Positions 1 through 11,435 of a stretch of 64,000 bases of DNA are shown here, one piece after another. Where the stretch lies: contig NC_060966.1 in assembly GCF_910589235.1 (NCBI RefSeq), positions 5,738,320 through 5,802,319 on the forward strand, read 5' to 3'. Position numbers and translations under genes: made by a program. The stretch comes from Vespa crabro. Taxonomy: Eukaryota > Arthropoda > Insecta > Hymenoptera > Vespidae. The stretch's first letter is position 1; each line of letters starts with the position of its first letter. The notes under the pieces are model-generated. The model searched no databases and had not been told where the DNA came from. It saw only the letters and a program-made list of their open reading frames with translations.

Positions 1-1282
1 TTTACATTTCCATTAATAATCGTTCGGCGATTGTTTAATTTTAATTTATTTTCATTCTCTGTTTTATTATTCCTTTCTCTTCAAATGCATTTTGTTCTCA
101 TCTTCGATGACCCTTTTTTATCATTCGAATTTTATGATTTTCGTTCTATTCTATGTTAATAATTATTGCACGATTACAACGAAATCGAATAATATATTTC
201 TTTCATGTTATTTATTGATCTTTCCTTTTGGGACGAATCCATTAATTATTTGATCGGTCAATTGATTTTTTTTTAATGTATTTTGTGGTTCATTTTCTGA
301 TGACTATTTCTCCCTTCTCTCTCTCTCTCTCTCTCCCCCCTCTCCTTTTTCAATATTAGGTTAATATCAATGAAAATAAATGGTTTTTGTCTCTCTCTCT
401 CTCTCTCTCTCCCTCTTTCTCTGTCTCTCTCTTTGTCTCTTTTTATCGATTTCTATCGTTCGAAATTAATTATCATCGGACGATTAAAACGTAGTCGCAA
501 TGATTTATCTGACGTTATTTACTGGCTCTTTCTTCTGGACGAATCGAGTAATGATTCGATCGAATTTAATTAAATTCCATTTTATGACGCGTACGTACAT
601 ACATATATCGAGTATTGAGTAGCGCGGTGGATATATAAAGGGGAGGGAAGCTACCATGATCTTTTAATTAAAGAGTAAAATGGAGTGCAGCCAGATGGAA
701 AATTCGTTGGGCTTACGTGGACAAGCGCATATACGTATCTATTTATAACTATTTTGTGTGCAACGTAAGAAGAGGAGAAAAAATGAGGTGCAAAGAGAAA
801 AAAAAAAAAAAATAAAAAAAAAAAGAACGAAAGAAAAAAGAAATAAAGCGAAAAAAATATTCATTGATGAATAAAAAGTGCTCTCCTAAGCTAAAGTGGC
901 CATTTTCGTTTTTTCCATTAGCCATGTTAGCGCGTTTCCGTAAAAGATAAATTTGAAAAAGAGGGACGTAATACCTCGGCTGTCGCTCGTAAAACGTCGA
1001 CTGCGAAGGGTTTTGAAAAGGGAGTGAGAAGGATGGTTTATCTTCATGGCGGTGTCGCATCACGCTCGTCAAGCATGAAATATTAACCCAATAAAGGCCT
1101 TGCCTTAACCCCTTTTTCAAAGGTAAATGTAGGCCAAACAGTCGGAACGGGTTCTTACACTTTGTTTCTTTTTTCTTTTTCTTTCTTTCTTTCTTTTTAT
1201 TACTCGTCACCTTTACCACAGAATTTTAACTGCATTGTACAGGATATCTTTAAGAGATATAAGCGAATAAAATATATCAATC

Positions 1283-1284
<2 letters not shown>
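1..1284. other. Non-coding AT-rich stretch with short CT tracts
   Basis: No gene seen. The stretch holds two short CT tracts (about 316-335 and 390-411), an A-rich run near 797-845 and mostly unique AT-rich DNA. Open frames here translate the CT and A-rich tracts (LSLSL, KKKERKKKK) and show no protein-like composition. The minus-strand frame at 749-1219 is partly repeat-free between about 890 and 1150, but it has no recognisable domain and runs into lysine- and phenylalanine-rich low complexity at both ends. Confidence 0.6.

Positions 1285-1319
<35 letters not shown>
1285..1319. repeat. (CT)n microsatellite
   Basis: About 35 bp of uninterrupted CT dinucleotide, pyrimidines on the + strand. 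It creates a false LSLSLS open frame on the + strand. Confidence 0.95.
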
Positions 1320-1322
<3 letters not shown>

Positions 1323-3059
1323 CTCTTTCTTTTTTTTCTATTTCTTAATGATTCTTCTAAACATCGAAGAAAGAAATTGATAAAAGGTATCGTTTAAAGT
1401 CTGATCAGACTTTCTAATAATTCAGAGTATTCTAAATTATAATATCTTCGAATGACGAGGATTTGACTCATAAAAATTTTGATTTTTATCGAGGATTAAG
1501 GGATGGGATAAATAAAGTATTATATAATATGCATTTTTCTTTATTACTTACTAGCATCATTTTCTCGTTTGAAAATTTTTGAGATGAAATATCAAAGAGT
1601 AAAATATTCGTAGCTTTCGTCGGCATGACAAAGGTTTTCTCGAACGATGTTCCGAAATCCTTTGGGAGGCTTAAGGAGGAAAGAGAGAGAGAGATGGATA
1701 GAAGAAAAGAGAACCATAAGAAATCATAGAATGGCGATGTTTCTTGGAGGATGGGTGGCCATGTAGCACGATTAGAGGGTTTTGATCATAGATCGATCTA
1801 CTTCTTTGGGTCGATCCAATAAACGGGACTTGGTTGCTTTGGTGAACGACCATGTAGAATAGAAAGAAAGAAGATAACTCGGCAACGATTCTTTCTGATA
1901 TTTCGCTACGAGGTACAAAGTATCGCAAGCACGTTAAACGCGTTCCAAACGTGTTCCGTACGAAAGAAGAGACAGAAAGATAGAAAGCTTGGACGGTCTT
2001 TGTTAAGAATCCGAGAATTCTCGTGAAAGATCGGAGCTTGAAAGGCATCTCTCTCTCTCTCTCACTTACTCTCTTTTTCCTTTTTCTCTTCTTCCTTTCG
2101 ACATTTCAGTTGCCGAGAAGCTGCCTTCTGAAACGCCTGAGCTCTTTCTCTTCAACAGTGGTTCCATTGTGTTCCTAAGCATCCAACTCGGTCCACCATG
2201 GTCGGTCGGTATATGGTACACGAGTTCCCTCGACTATTTCGACTCTTCGACGAAAACTAAGGAGAGAATCGGACCGATGAAATATTACAGAAGTAGACGT
2301 AGAAAATGAGAAGGGATAGACATATTCGACTCTAATTTTTCTTCATGAGTTAGATAAACTATATCTACGTATTTACTTCGAACGAACTTCGAACGTTCAT
2401 ATTGTTAAATAATAGCCTTTTAGGAATTATATCAGTTGATTATTATTTAAGAAAAATCTATACACGTTCGTATATTTTGTTAACTTCCTTTAGATAAGAA
2501 GTTGAAAATTGACTGGGGATTGTAATATAACAAGGGGGTTTGCTTATGGCAAACCTTTCTCGTGAGTAAACGACGGCTTCGTCTAAATTTTATAACGTTT
2601 AACCTCGAATTGGATAAATTATTAAAATGGACGTTTGAAGCACCGAGGTCTGCTAGGTCAGAGAGTGAGTCTCGTTCTAGTGTCGACACGTTGTAAATCC
2701 TGCTTAGTCGGCTAAAAGAAATTTCGTTGACATTATTTAATTTTAATTAACGATAACAGAACAAGATCCTCCCCCTCTCTCCATGATATGGCGGGGATAT
2801 GATTTCGTTGTAAAAAAAAAAATAAAAAAAAAAAAATAAAAAAAGAAGAATAGCGCAAATAATTTCTTTTTTTCTTCTTTTTTTCTTTTTTTTTTCTTTT
2901 TAGACATGATTTAACGAGACTCCCATCATGTATCCAAAGTAATTCTTCTCATTTCTCTACTTTAGATTTTTTTTTAAATCTCACTTTCTGTGCTCCATCA
3001 AGATATTTCCCTTTAGAGGGATTAAATCGTCCCAGTTATCCGTTCTCTCGTTCCTATTT

Positions 3060-3063
<4 letters not shown>
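1320..3063. other. Non-coding stretch, mixed unique and simple sequence
   Basis: No gene supported. The part from about 1600 to 2750 is comparatively repeat-free. A minus-strand frame at 1671-2048 (125 codons) covers it and has mixed composition, but it shows no domain, and an Arg/Ser-rich product is expected by chance in CpG-rich DNA. Positions 2812-2845 are A-rich. Confidence 0.5.

Positions 3064-3107
<44 letters not shown>
3064..3107. repeat. (CT)n microsatellite
   Basis: About 43 bp of perfect CT dinucleotide, followed by a degenerate continuation (TTTGTCTCCGTCTGTCTC) to about 3130. Confidence 0.95.
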
Positions 3108-3109
<2 letters not shown>

Positions 3110-4066
3110 TCTCCGTCTGTCTCTCTCTCTTATTCCTCAGTCAAAGAATCACGTTTCTTGTTAAGTCGTAACGTTAAGCAGATGCCCCCCATCTTTAAGA
3201 AAAGAGAAATATCTATAGACTTGAACTCACGTTTCGTAACCACGAGGAAGTGAAGATAGAGGAAGAAAAGGAGAAGAATGGAAAAGGAAAGAGGAGGAAA
3301 AGGAAAAGGAAAAAGAAGAAGATATCATTCGATTCGAAAAGTAACTTTTCTTTACGAGACTTGGACAGTTTGACGAAAGTATGAAAACTATTCAAATAGT
3401 TTGATGCATCGAAAGTGTCGAAGTTAGAGTAGATATTTAGAAAGATTCTTTTCCGTGAACTTTTCTTTTTTTTTCTTTCTTTTTTTTTTTACGAAAAATC
3501 AAATGATGTTTTGCAAGAAACGATTTCGTAATTTTCTCGAGAAAATTTTGGATAGGGATAGAGTGAGGGAGAGAGAGAGAGAGAGTTAAGCTAGTAATAA
3601 CAAAATAAATTTAGACATGTATAGTTATTACTACTTATACTATTTTCCCACTCCCTCTCTCTCTCTCTCGCACGCTTTTTCTCTCTATATCTCTCTATCT
3701 CTCTTAGGTCGTAAGTTGAGCATTCTACTATGGAACATAACTGAGCTTTTGTAAGAAATAGCAATTTATATATTGCGAGTTTAAATTTTCTCACTCTTTC
3801 TTTCTCTTTTTCTCTCTAACTCACTCTCTCTCTCTCTCTATAACTCTCTCTCTCTCTCTAAGGGATGCATACTCTGGGGAGGAAAACTTTCTTAATGAAT
3901 TCAGAGGCGAGAAGCCGTAAAGAAAACTCACGTGGCAAATTTGCGCTATAGGACTGGCCTGAAATTATTACATCCAACGATAAGTAGTTAACGTTATGCG
4001 TTGAAAATGTTGTTCGAGGAAACAAGAAGAAAAAAAGATGTCGAGTGCAATTCATAAAAGAAGAGC

Positions 4067-4104
<38 letters not shown>

Positions 4105-4789
4105 AATAGATAAATATATAGATAGATAGATAGATAGATAAAATCGAGGGGAGAGAAGAAGAAGCGTTTGAAAATGCCGGCTGTTTTGCCTGGCCTTCTG
4201 TGAAGTGCGAGAATGGGGGAAGTGTAAATCGTTTAAAGACGTCGATGTGCCTTTAATGTTCAAAACGACCCTCATAAATATTCTCTTCTTTCGGTGTTAA
4301 GAGAATCGCGAGTGTCCAAGAGTTTTTGAGGTTAATAGCACTTTGATAACATCGTTCTCGAATTACTTTGATATTTTTTCTCCAGTTGTCATAATAAATT
4401 TCTTTTCGATCGAGATTCAATGACTCCAAGTATCATTTTCTGTAGATAAATAGGTTGGTGGTATATTAGATAACTGGATATATATATATATTTTTTTTTG
4501 TTTTATAATAGTTATATAGATACGTATTCTTTTATTTTATTTTCATTTGAAGAAATTCTCGTTTGTTTAATATTAATAATATTAATATCATATATTATAA
4601 TACTTTCTCGTATTATATTTTTTTTTTTATTCTCATTTTTTTTTCTTCTTCTTATTTATTCTTATTTATATCTATTCTTAAACATTTCGTCTAACTTCGT
4701 TTAAATACTCGTAAAGATTTTTCAACTGAGAACAATTAATCTTTAGAAGCCAACAAAAGGTAATAACAATCATTATAAATGCTTCTCCG
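3108..4789. other. Non-coding stretch rich in CT and GA tracts
   Basis: No gene seen. It contains degenerate CT tracts at about 3652-3706 and 3792-3860 on the + strand, then an abrupt switch to GA at 4071. The region from about 4440 to 4700 is AT-rich with T runs. Confidence 0.6.
4071..4140. repeat. Compound (GA)n and (GATA)n microsatellite
   Basis: Perfect GA dinucleotide from about 4071 to 4099, a short AT-rich bridge, then five GATA units at 4121-4140. Confidence 0.9.
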
Positions 4790-4960
4790 TTTCAGAGCTC
4801 CTATGAATCATGGAGAGGCCTGTGATTGTCCGTACGGTAATTAGCCATGATATCCCGGACTATTGTTGTTAATCCGTGCTACTATAATACATTCGCCTAA
4901 TGCGATATCGAAGCGTCTTATGCATTGTATCAAGTAAATTTGAAATTAATCATAAGGGAG
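4790..4960. other. Repeat-free block, candidate conserved non-coding element
   Basis: About 170 bp without microsatellite character, sharply bounded by AT-rich simple DNA. It carries ATTAGC and TTAATC motifs, all frames are broken by stops, and there is no tRNA fold. Sequence complexity is the only evidence, so a regulatory role is inference. Confidence 0.3.
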
Positions 4961-5216
4961 ATTAATAAAAGGAAAGAATGAAAAAATAATAGAGAAGAAA
5001 AAAATACTCGAAAATGATAATAAACGAGAGCGCAAATAAACGTAAATGTAATTATCAACGTGTCGTTGTAAATCGAGTAGATAAAAATCAACGTTTATTG
5101 GAAAAATGAAATTTATTATTAATGTGTCGATTAAATCCTGAATTTGATATTAAATGGGTAAAATGGACAAGGATGAAAATTGTCAATATCGATGATCGTA
5201 TTATCGATCACTTTTA

Positions 5217-5221
<5 letters not shown>

Positions 5222-5257
<36 letters not shown>

Positions 5258-5304
5258 CTCTCTCTCATTATCTTTTTTTATTGTTTTTTTTTTTTTTTTT
5301 TTTT
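5222..5304. repeat. (CT)n tract followed by a T run
   Basis: Perfect CT from about 5222 to 5255, degenerate CT to 5270, then a T run at about 5284-5304. The + strand is almost wholly pyrimidine for about 85 bp. Confidence 0.9.
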
Positions 5305-5389
5305 ATTTTTTTTGCTTAAATTTAATTAATGCACATTTTTCGAAACGTTTAACAGATTTTAAAGTTTCAAGGTAAACACATACATCGCT

Positions 5390-5660
5390 TGGTTGCATAG
5401 AAATGAAAGGTTAATGGCTGAAGTTGTTAGGAATATGCATTATTCAAAAGGGTCCGCACCATTTGGTAACAATCGCACGGCAATTACATTGCCAGTGTCC
5501 AAGGGGAAATTGTAAATTATTAAAATTAATAGTGCTAATTGTTGGTAAACACTACCAGTTGGACTATCGTATTTTATAACATAGTTTAGACGGTGTAGAG
5601 AAACAAATATGATCAAGTAAATAAATGCAAATGTTTCATTATAATCAGGGTTAAAGAATA
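5390..5660. other. Repeat-free block with AT-core motifs, candidate conserved non-coding element
   Basis: About 270 bp of complex sequence between simple-repeat DNA. It contains GGCAATTACATTGCCA (5478-5493), a near-perfect inverted repeat (TGGCAAT against ATTGCCA type arms), and several TTAATAG/GCTAATTG motifs. The minus-strand frame at 5440-5664 (74 codons) has no domain and reads better as chance. Confidence 0.3.
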
Positions 5661-7120
5661 TCAAAGGTTTGGATTATGAAAATAAATATTATCCTTTGCA
5701 AATGAATTGCACCTATCCTTGTTTGTTATTTCTTGAATTTTAGCCATATGAGAGAATGTTCCAATACATTCACGTAGGATGATATAAAAAAGTGTAAATA
5801 TAGATATTACTTACGCAATCATTTGATATTTAATGTATTTATGAAATAGAAAACTTGATGCATATTTTGTTTATGTGTATGCAGATGTATACATATATAT
5901 ATATATATATATATATATGCATGAAAATTGATTCGTTGCATTTGGAGAATATAACGAGAGAGGTTGTTATTTTTATTACGTCATTTTCGATATCCAATGC
6001 AAATTTCATGTAAAACGAGAGCCTCATTTACCCCAGAAATATATTCCCATTACTGATTAAATCGCGAATACTTTGCTTTCGTATTTCGTGACTTTAAATA
6101 ACACTTAAATGGATTTATTTATTGTATAAATTTCGACGTATATACATTCATTAGTGACAATTATTACTTGATACTTATTTAAGAAACTTTTTTCCAATTT
6201 TTTCGCAAGAATAAATTTACATTACATATTTAAAAAAAAAAAAGAAAAAAAAAAAAAAAGATAAAAAGATAAAACGAAATCATGGAGTCGCGCGCGAATA
6301 AACGCAAATAAACTTCGCGTTTGGTAACAGAAATTATTAATTTTTTTCTTTTTTTTATTTTCTTTAATTACGTTAATTTTACGATAGGACAAACGGCGAC
6401 TGGAGAGGTTAAACGCTCCGAGAGATAACTCAGAGGCATTTGTTTAAACTCAAAATCCGTTTCATTCGTAGTACGGCGTGGCGTTGCGTTGCGTTAATCC
6501 GAAAAGCTTGGAAGTTGGCCGAGTGAAACCACAAATAATCGCAGGACTATAGAAAGGTGGTAGGAAATATGTAGATATAAGCATGGTAGACGTAGCTTGC
6601 GAATTTAATCCATCTTTTGCTTTCGCGAAATAATATACCGAAACTACTCGTCCGTTGCGGATTATCATTTTACTATTTCAGGATTAAATGAATTGAGGAA
6701 CTCATATATTTTTTTACAATGCAATAAAAACCAATAATATTTCTAAGATAAATAGATAATTTTGTTAGTATTACGATAATTAAGTGTAATGATAAATTTA
6801 GACGATTTATTTCCTAATGTCATTAACATTTCATGGAATTTCAATCGATGCTTTTCATTTGACAATTTCTTTATAAACGAAAAATAGTTCATAGAATGCG
6901 ATACGTCGAACGGAATAAATATGTTTTTGTAAGGACAAATGTCCTACAAGAGGTCATCCTTGAGTAATACAAAATTCTTGGAATTCGGCAAGTTTCGGGA
7001 AGAGCAAGACAGAATGTGGGATGGAAGAGTGGGGGTAATGATAAAGGCTCCCGCGAGAAGTCGTACCCATTCCAAGAGGTAGAGATCTGATATACTTCGC
7101 GAAAGTCGAACTTGCAAGAA

Positions 7121-7153
<33 letters not shown>

Positions 7154-7999
7154 CGAGGTATTTTTATAATTAAATTTTTAATATTCCAACGACGAGCGGG
7201 AGTCGACCAGTCGTGGCAGAGCAAGAAGAAAGGAAAATGAGTTTTCGCGAGTAATTCGGTCGTGTCTGCGGGAGCCCTTCATAAGGAAGACGGAAAGAAA
7301 AAAAAAAAAATAAAAAAGGGGATCGAAGAGTGTGACAGAGAGAGAGAGAGAGAGAGAGAGGGTTAGAAGAGGAAGGTGTGTAGGTGAAAACAGAAAGAAA
7401 AAAAAGAGGGAAACCGCGAGGGTACGACGAAAAGAGAGAATCAGCAGGGCGTAAGAACGTCAGAAAGTGTTTATCCTTGAGATTGGACGTCCCAGGAGCC
7501 ATCTTCGTAATCCCCCCGCAGCAATCTCGTAATCCTGCCGTATAACTTGCTCCTCTTTCCTCAGCTACTTCCTTGAAAGATAGGGAGAGAGAGAGAGAGC
7601 CTGCAAGATATCTTCTTTTTCGTTCTCAAGGCCATTGTGTCCGAGACAATATTTTTCATTCATTTTCCCTAGGGTACCGCAAGAGGGTCGAAGAATAGCT
7701 AAAGAAAGAGAGAAAGAGAGAGAAAGAACCCGCATCTCTCTCGACATGGGAGTTCCTCTTCGAAGGACTCCCTGGACGTGGTATTTAAGGATCTCACGAT
7801 GATCCGTGTTGTCTCACGATCGGTGCAATAACGACGACAAGGACTTTAAAATAGAAGGGAAAAGGAATGGGGTATAATCGGCAAAGTGTTTTGAATATCT
7901 CGATAAGGATCTATTTGTTATTATATTTTGACATTTTTAAATAAGAATACGCCATTGATTTTTATTTTGTTGTAGATTCCTTATCAACTTTTGTCTTCC

Positions 8000-8038
<39 letters not shown>

Positions 8039-8442
8039 CTTTCTTTTTTTAACAATAGTACGTGCTCAAAGGAAGACGATTTAAATAAAATATCCTTAAT
8101 CGATGTTTATTCATAAAAGAGAATGTCAAATGAAACTTTCTTACAGGATACATTTGTCGATTATTATTTCTTCATTTAATTCTTTTTTCTGATAGTAATA
8201 ATGAAAATCCTAAAACTCATTTAACAAGATAAGAAAGAGGATTTTTCGTACTACGCTTTCTATCTATATTCGAGCGTGTCGACAACCCTGAGAGTCGACT
8301 AATTACAGACAAACGACCTCCTCGACTTTCTCGAGAATTCAACAGTGTTCACAAGGACAACGGAATAGAACGATTCTAGATAGCTAGCTATCTACGTTGA
8401 TTTAACGAGAGGTAGATATAACTTTAACTTGGAGATATACCC

Positions 8443-8473
<31 letters not shown>

Positions 8474-8654
8474 ACGTTTTCTACCTTTTCTTCCTTTCCT
8501 CTATTATTTGAATATTTTAATCTAAGTATTTGCTCTAGATATCCTTCATTTGACAATGAAGAATCATTACGAAATTAGGATAATAATTCATTATTTAAAA
8601 AGGAACAAACAAAATCGTTCTTATGATTTTATTCTATATAAAATGAGATTGTAA
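5661..8654. other. Non-coding stretch with scattered microsatellites
   Basis: No gene supported. It holds (AT)n at 5893-5918, an A run at about 6231-6259, (GA)n at about 7124-7152 and 7336-7360, (CT)n at 8006-8035 and (AT)n at about 8447-8466. The 6380-6660 and 8260-8400 parts are repeat-poor. Minus-strand frames at 6889-7224 and 7170-7502 run through the GA tracts and are not credible. Confidence 0.55.
8378..8393. repeat. Perfect 16-bp palindrome
   Basis: AGATAGCT joined directly to AGCTATCT with no spacer, in repeat-poor DNA. Confidence 0.85.
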
Positions 8655-8912
8655 GAATTTTTCTTACATAGATACATACTTACATACATATGTATATATC
8701 ATTCTTATTCGAATAACGAGCAGATTTCTTTCTATTCGGATGGTGAACCATCCTTTGTCGTGCCCTTGAAGAAAGTGCATGGCAATATTTCAAGGAATTT
8801 CGAAGTTGGTCGAATAGAATTTTTGGTGTGTGACGTTGAATCTATACTGGAGGAGGCGTTATTCGAGTTCTCAAGGATGCATCGTGCGGTAGTTCTTAGG
8901 TTCGTTTGGAGG
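8655..8912 (+). CDS. Hypothetical exon with strong donor
   Basis: Open frame of about 86 codons with mixed composition (stop just upstream at 8652) and no microsatellite. It ends in TGGAGG followed by GTAAGT at 8913, the consensus insect donor. Inside, NEQISFYSDGEPSFV and EVGRIEFLVCDVESILEEAL look protein-like, but I recognise no domain. A possible acceptor is GAGCAG at 8718-8723. The first in-frame ATG is at about 8688 and a GTG lies at 8760; as an internal exon it needs neither. The frame could also be chance in low-stop DNA. Confidence 0.22.
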
Positions 8913-9017
8913 GTAAGTCAACTTTTTTCGGAGGAGTGCCAGGAAGAGAGAAATAGAGACAGAGAGAAAGAGAGAAAGAGAAAGAAAGAGAGAATAGTTT
9001 TCTCACTCTTCTTCCAG
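8913..9017 (+). other. Candidate 105-bp intron
   Basis: It begins with GTAAGT and ends in a pyrimidine tract plus CAG (TTTTCTCACTCTTCTTCCAG). 105 bp is a usual length for a short insect intron. It is divisible by three and stop-free in the frame of the flanking exons, so retention would also leave an open frame. It contains an impure GA repeat. Confidence 0.25.
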
Positions 9018-9110
9018 GCCATCGTAAGATTTATCGGTTCACGAGCACGTTGGGCGTGTTCGTTGCTTTGGCCTCGAAATGAAAGGGCTCTTTGTTTCTC
9101 TTTCTCTCTC

Positions 9111-9159
<49 letters not shown>

Positions 9160-9203
9160 TTCTTTGTTTTATTACGTTCATGGACGACGAACGTAAACGT
9201 TAA
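9018..9203 (+). CDS. Hypothetical second exon running into CT repeat
   Basis: It continues the upstream frame in phase 0. The first 25 residues or so are non-repetitive (AIVRFIGSRARWACSLLWPR), after which the frame becomes LSLSLS from the (CT)n tract at about 9101-9153 and stops at 9203. A second GTAAGA donor sits at about 9024, so the real exon, if any, could be far shorter. Confidence 0.12.
9101..9153. repeat. (CT)n microsatellite with one C interruption
   Basis: About 53 bp of CT dinucleotide interrupted by an extra C at about 9121. Confidence 0.95.
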
Positions 9204-9976
9204 TTTGTTGAATGGTAACTTTTTTTTTCTTTCTATCTTTCTTCTTCTCGTTCTAATAAAAATTGCACGTTTTTTCGTGTCCTTTTTCTTTTCCTTTTTT
9301 TTTTCCTTTCTAATAACTCCCTCGCATTAAGTTTCACATATCTCGATTGATCCTTTTTTCACCGAAAAGAAAGTAAACGTCTGTTCGAGGTTAAAATCTT
9401 CGTGCGAAACGATACGCTGAGAAAACTAAGTACAAGGCGGATCCGAAGTAACACGATAACCTTCTAGTAGCAAGTTGCGCAAAAGATGCGCTGCTCGATC
9501 GTAGGGATGCTGTTGGGTTAGTCGAGTAGAAGAGACCTTCCTTCTTCCTCTTTGTTTAACGAGTGGTCAGGCTTTTGGCATCGAGTGAAAAGTAATCCTC
9601 GAAAAATTTTTATAGATCGTATAATTGCAAAGATGATAACGGTTTATATCAGAATATTTATAGATCGATTAAGTATTATGTCGTTATTGTTAAGATTAAA
9701 ATATTTTATCGTATTTATTCGATCAGACCTGTCGTAGACGGAAAACATTGTCGATGTTACTCGTAAAAGTCATCTTGTCGGAAAGGGGTACGCCACGATG
9801 AGATATATAGGTCGACAGGGATACGTCTGGAAAGAGATAGAGAATTGGATGTAAATCGAGTGAGATGCAACTCGTGGGAAAACGCGAGTCGGATTCGATC
9901 GTGGAAGATCCATCGTTGTATTCGAGAAAATAGAACGTACATACATATATGTATCATCTATTCGCGCATACGTATC

Positions 9977-9979
<3 letters not shown>
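9204..9979. other. Non-coding stretch, partly repeat-free
   Basis: T-rich to 9350. Then 9350-9780 is complex sequence with many CpG and no recognisable gene. Short frames in both directions are unremarkable. Confidence 0.5.

Positions 9980-10025
<46 letters not shown>
9980..10025. repeat. (AT)n microsatellite
   Basis: About 46 bp of alternating AT, which yields YIYIY frames on both strands. Confidence 0.95.
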
Positions 10026-10028
<3 letters not shown>

Positions 10029-10707
10029 GTAGACATAGAGAGACATACCTATAGTACATAATCCAAAGGAAGATGATAATACGTTTGAATCGAATGTTAG
10101 TTTCCTCGTCAAATATCGTCCCGCGTTCATCGTCAGGCTGCATCATGCGATACATAGCGATCGTCCTCTAATCGAATCATTCCGGTATAGCTCGTGTCGG
10201 ATAGACCTAGCTAGCTTCGGCTAATTCGATCGTCGAAGCGGTGCAATCGGACGGACTTGAGATAACTCGTTTAAAAATTTCCCATCGTTCGCCGTCTCGT
10301 CGGCAAGCTCGTTTTCGCTTCGACGATTTTCTCTCTTTCTCCTCTTCCTCTCTCTCTCTCTTTCTCTATCTATCTATCTCTTTCTCTTTCTCTCCCTTCG
10401 TCTTCGTACTCCCTCTTACTCGGCGATCCACAAAACCCACCCCTACTTCTTTACTCCTACCTCTAACCATTCTCGTTCAGGACGTATTTTCTTACCAGAC
10501 GAGAACACCGTGAGACTCTTGGGGATCTCTCGTACGAGTATAATATTGGAGACTCGACCAACTATTTCTCTCTTTCTCTGTCTTTCTCTTTCTCATTCCC
10601 CTTTCCCTTTCCCTTTCTCGTTCTGTCTTCACGTTTCAAGAAATACGATTATGAAAGTGGTCCTTTTCATCGTATATGAACGATCCTTTATGTTCTATTT
10701 TATACAG

Positions 10708-10757
10708 GATTTATAAAGAACTTATGATCACCCTGTGCATTCACTTCATTAGTCCCA
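10708..10757 (+). repeat. Degenerate direct repeat, copy 1
   Basis: It contains TTATAAAGAACTTATGAT followed by CACCCTGTGCATTCACTTCA. A second copy lies about 210 bp downstream. The CACCCTGT core resembles ends of small hymenopteran DNA transposons, from general knowledge of such TIRs. Confidence 0.5.
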
Positions 10758-10860
10758 TTATATATCTTTCTCTTTCTCTCTTTATTTATGTCTCCATAAA
10801 TACGAATTATGAATGTAATATTTTTCTATAAATATGCAACGATTTTTTCTCCTCTAATAT

Positions 10861-10866
<6 letters not shown>

Positions 10867-10912
<46 letters not shown>
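10867..10912. repeat. (AT)n microsatellite
   Basis: About 46 bp of AT between the two copies of the CACCCTGT-type direct repeat. Confidence 0.95.
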
Positions 10913-10918
<6 letters not shown>

Positions 10919-10919
<1 letters not shown>

Positions 10920-10970
10920 TTTATAGGGAATGATTTACAGTCACCCTGTATATTATCTTCATTAGTCTCT
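10919..10970 (+). repeat. Degenerate direct repeat, copy 2
   Basis: TTATAGGGAATGATTTACAG then CACCCTGTATATTATCTTCA, aligning with copy 1 over about 50 bp including the shared CTTCATTAGTC. The identity is clearly above background by eye but imperfect. Confidence 0.5.
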
Positions 10971-10979
10971 TTTCATCAT

Positions 10980-11130
10980 TTTCATAATCAAAATCAACGT
11001 GTCCTTCGAACTGAACTCGCTCAGGGTTTCTTGAAAGTGTTGATTCATCGATGCAAAAGACGCGTGCTTTAGAAAGGACGACTTAATTATCGTGCCTCGG
11101 CTTGATCTTATCCACTTGCTTTTTCTTCCT
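10980..11130. other. Repeat-free block
   Basis: About 140 bp of complex DNA with no coding or RNA signature, possibly non-coding regulatory. It ends at a (GA)n tract at about 11157-11187. Confidence 0.3.
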
Positions 11131-11146
11131 AGTCTATAAAGAGAAT

Positions 11147-11189
<43 letters not shown>

Positions 11190-11338
11190 TCTAGACGTCT
11201 ATATAATCTTTCTTATCGTCACGTAACGTCTAACGTTGGAATCGGCTGTGTCACGAGAATAATGATCGAACTGGAAGAAGAACAAATTTATTGTTTTAAA
11301 AATTTCGATCGATACCTGTTCATAATTACTTATTAATC

Positions 11339-11368
11339 TTATTATTATTATCATTATTATTATTATTA

Positions 11369-11430
<62 letters not shown>
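11339..11430. repeat. (TTA)n microsatellite
   Basis: About 92 bp of TTA/ATT triplets with rare interruptions (a TCA near 11351, a GTT at about 11371). Another (TTA)n array of similar size is at 24587-24662. Confidence 0.95.

Positions 11431-11435
<5 letters not shown>

Noticed and set aside
370..573. Open frame rich in Leu-Ser repeats
   Set aside because: It is a translation of the CT microsatellite. The same LSLSLS frame recurs at every CT array.
3994..4275. Minus-strand frame with SLSLSL and YLSIYLSI
   Set aside because: It reads the GA and GATA arrays. No conserved residues or splice signals.
8918..9181. Minus-strand RERERE frame, RS/RE-domain-like
   Set aside because: It is the complement of the CT tract at 9101-9153, not an arginine-rich protein.
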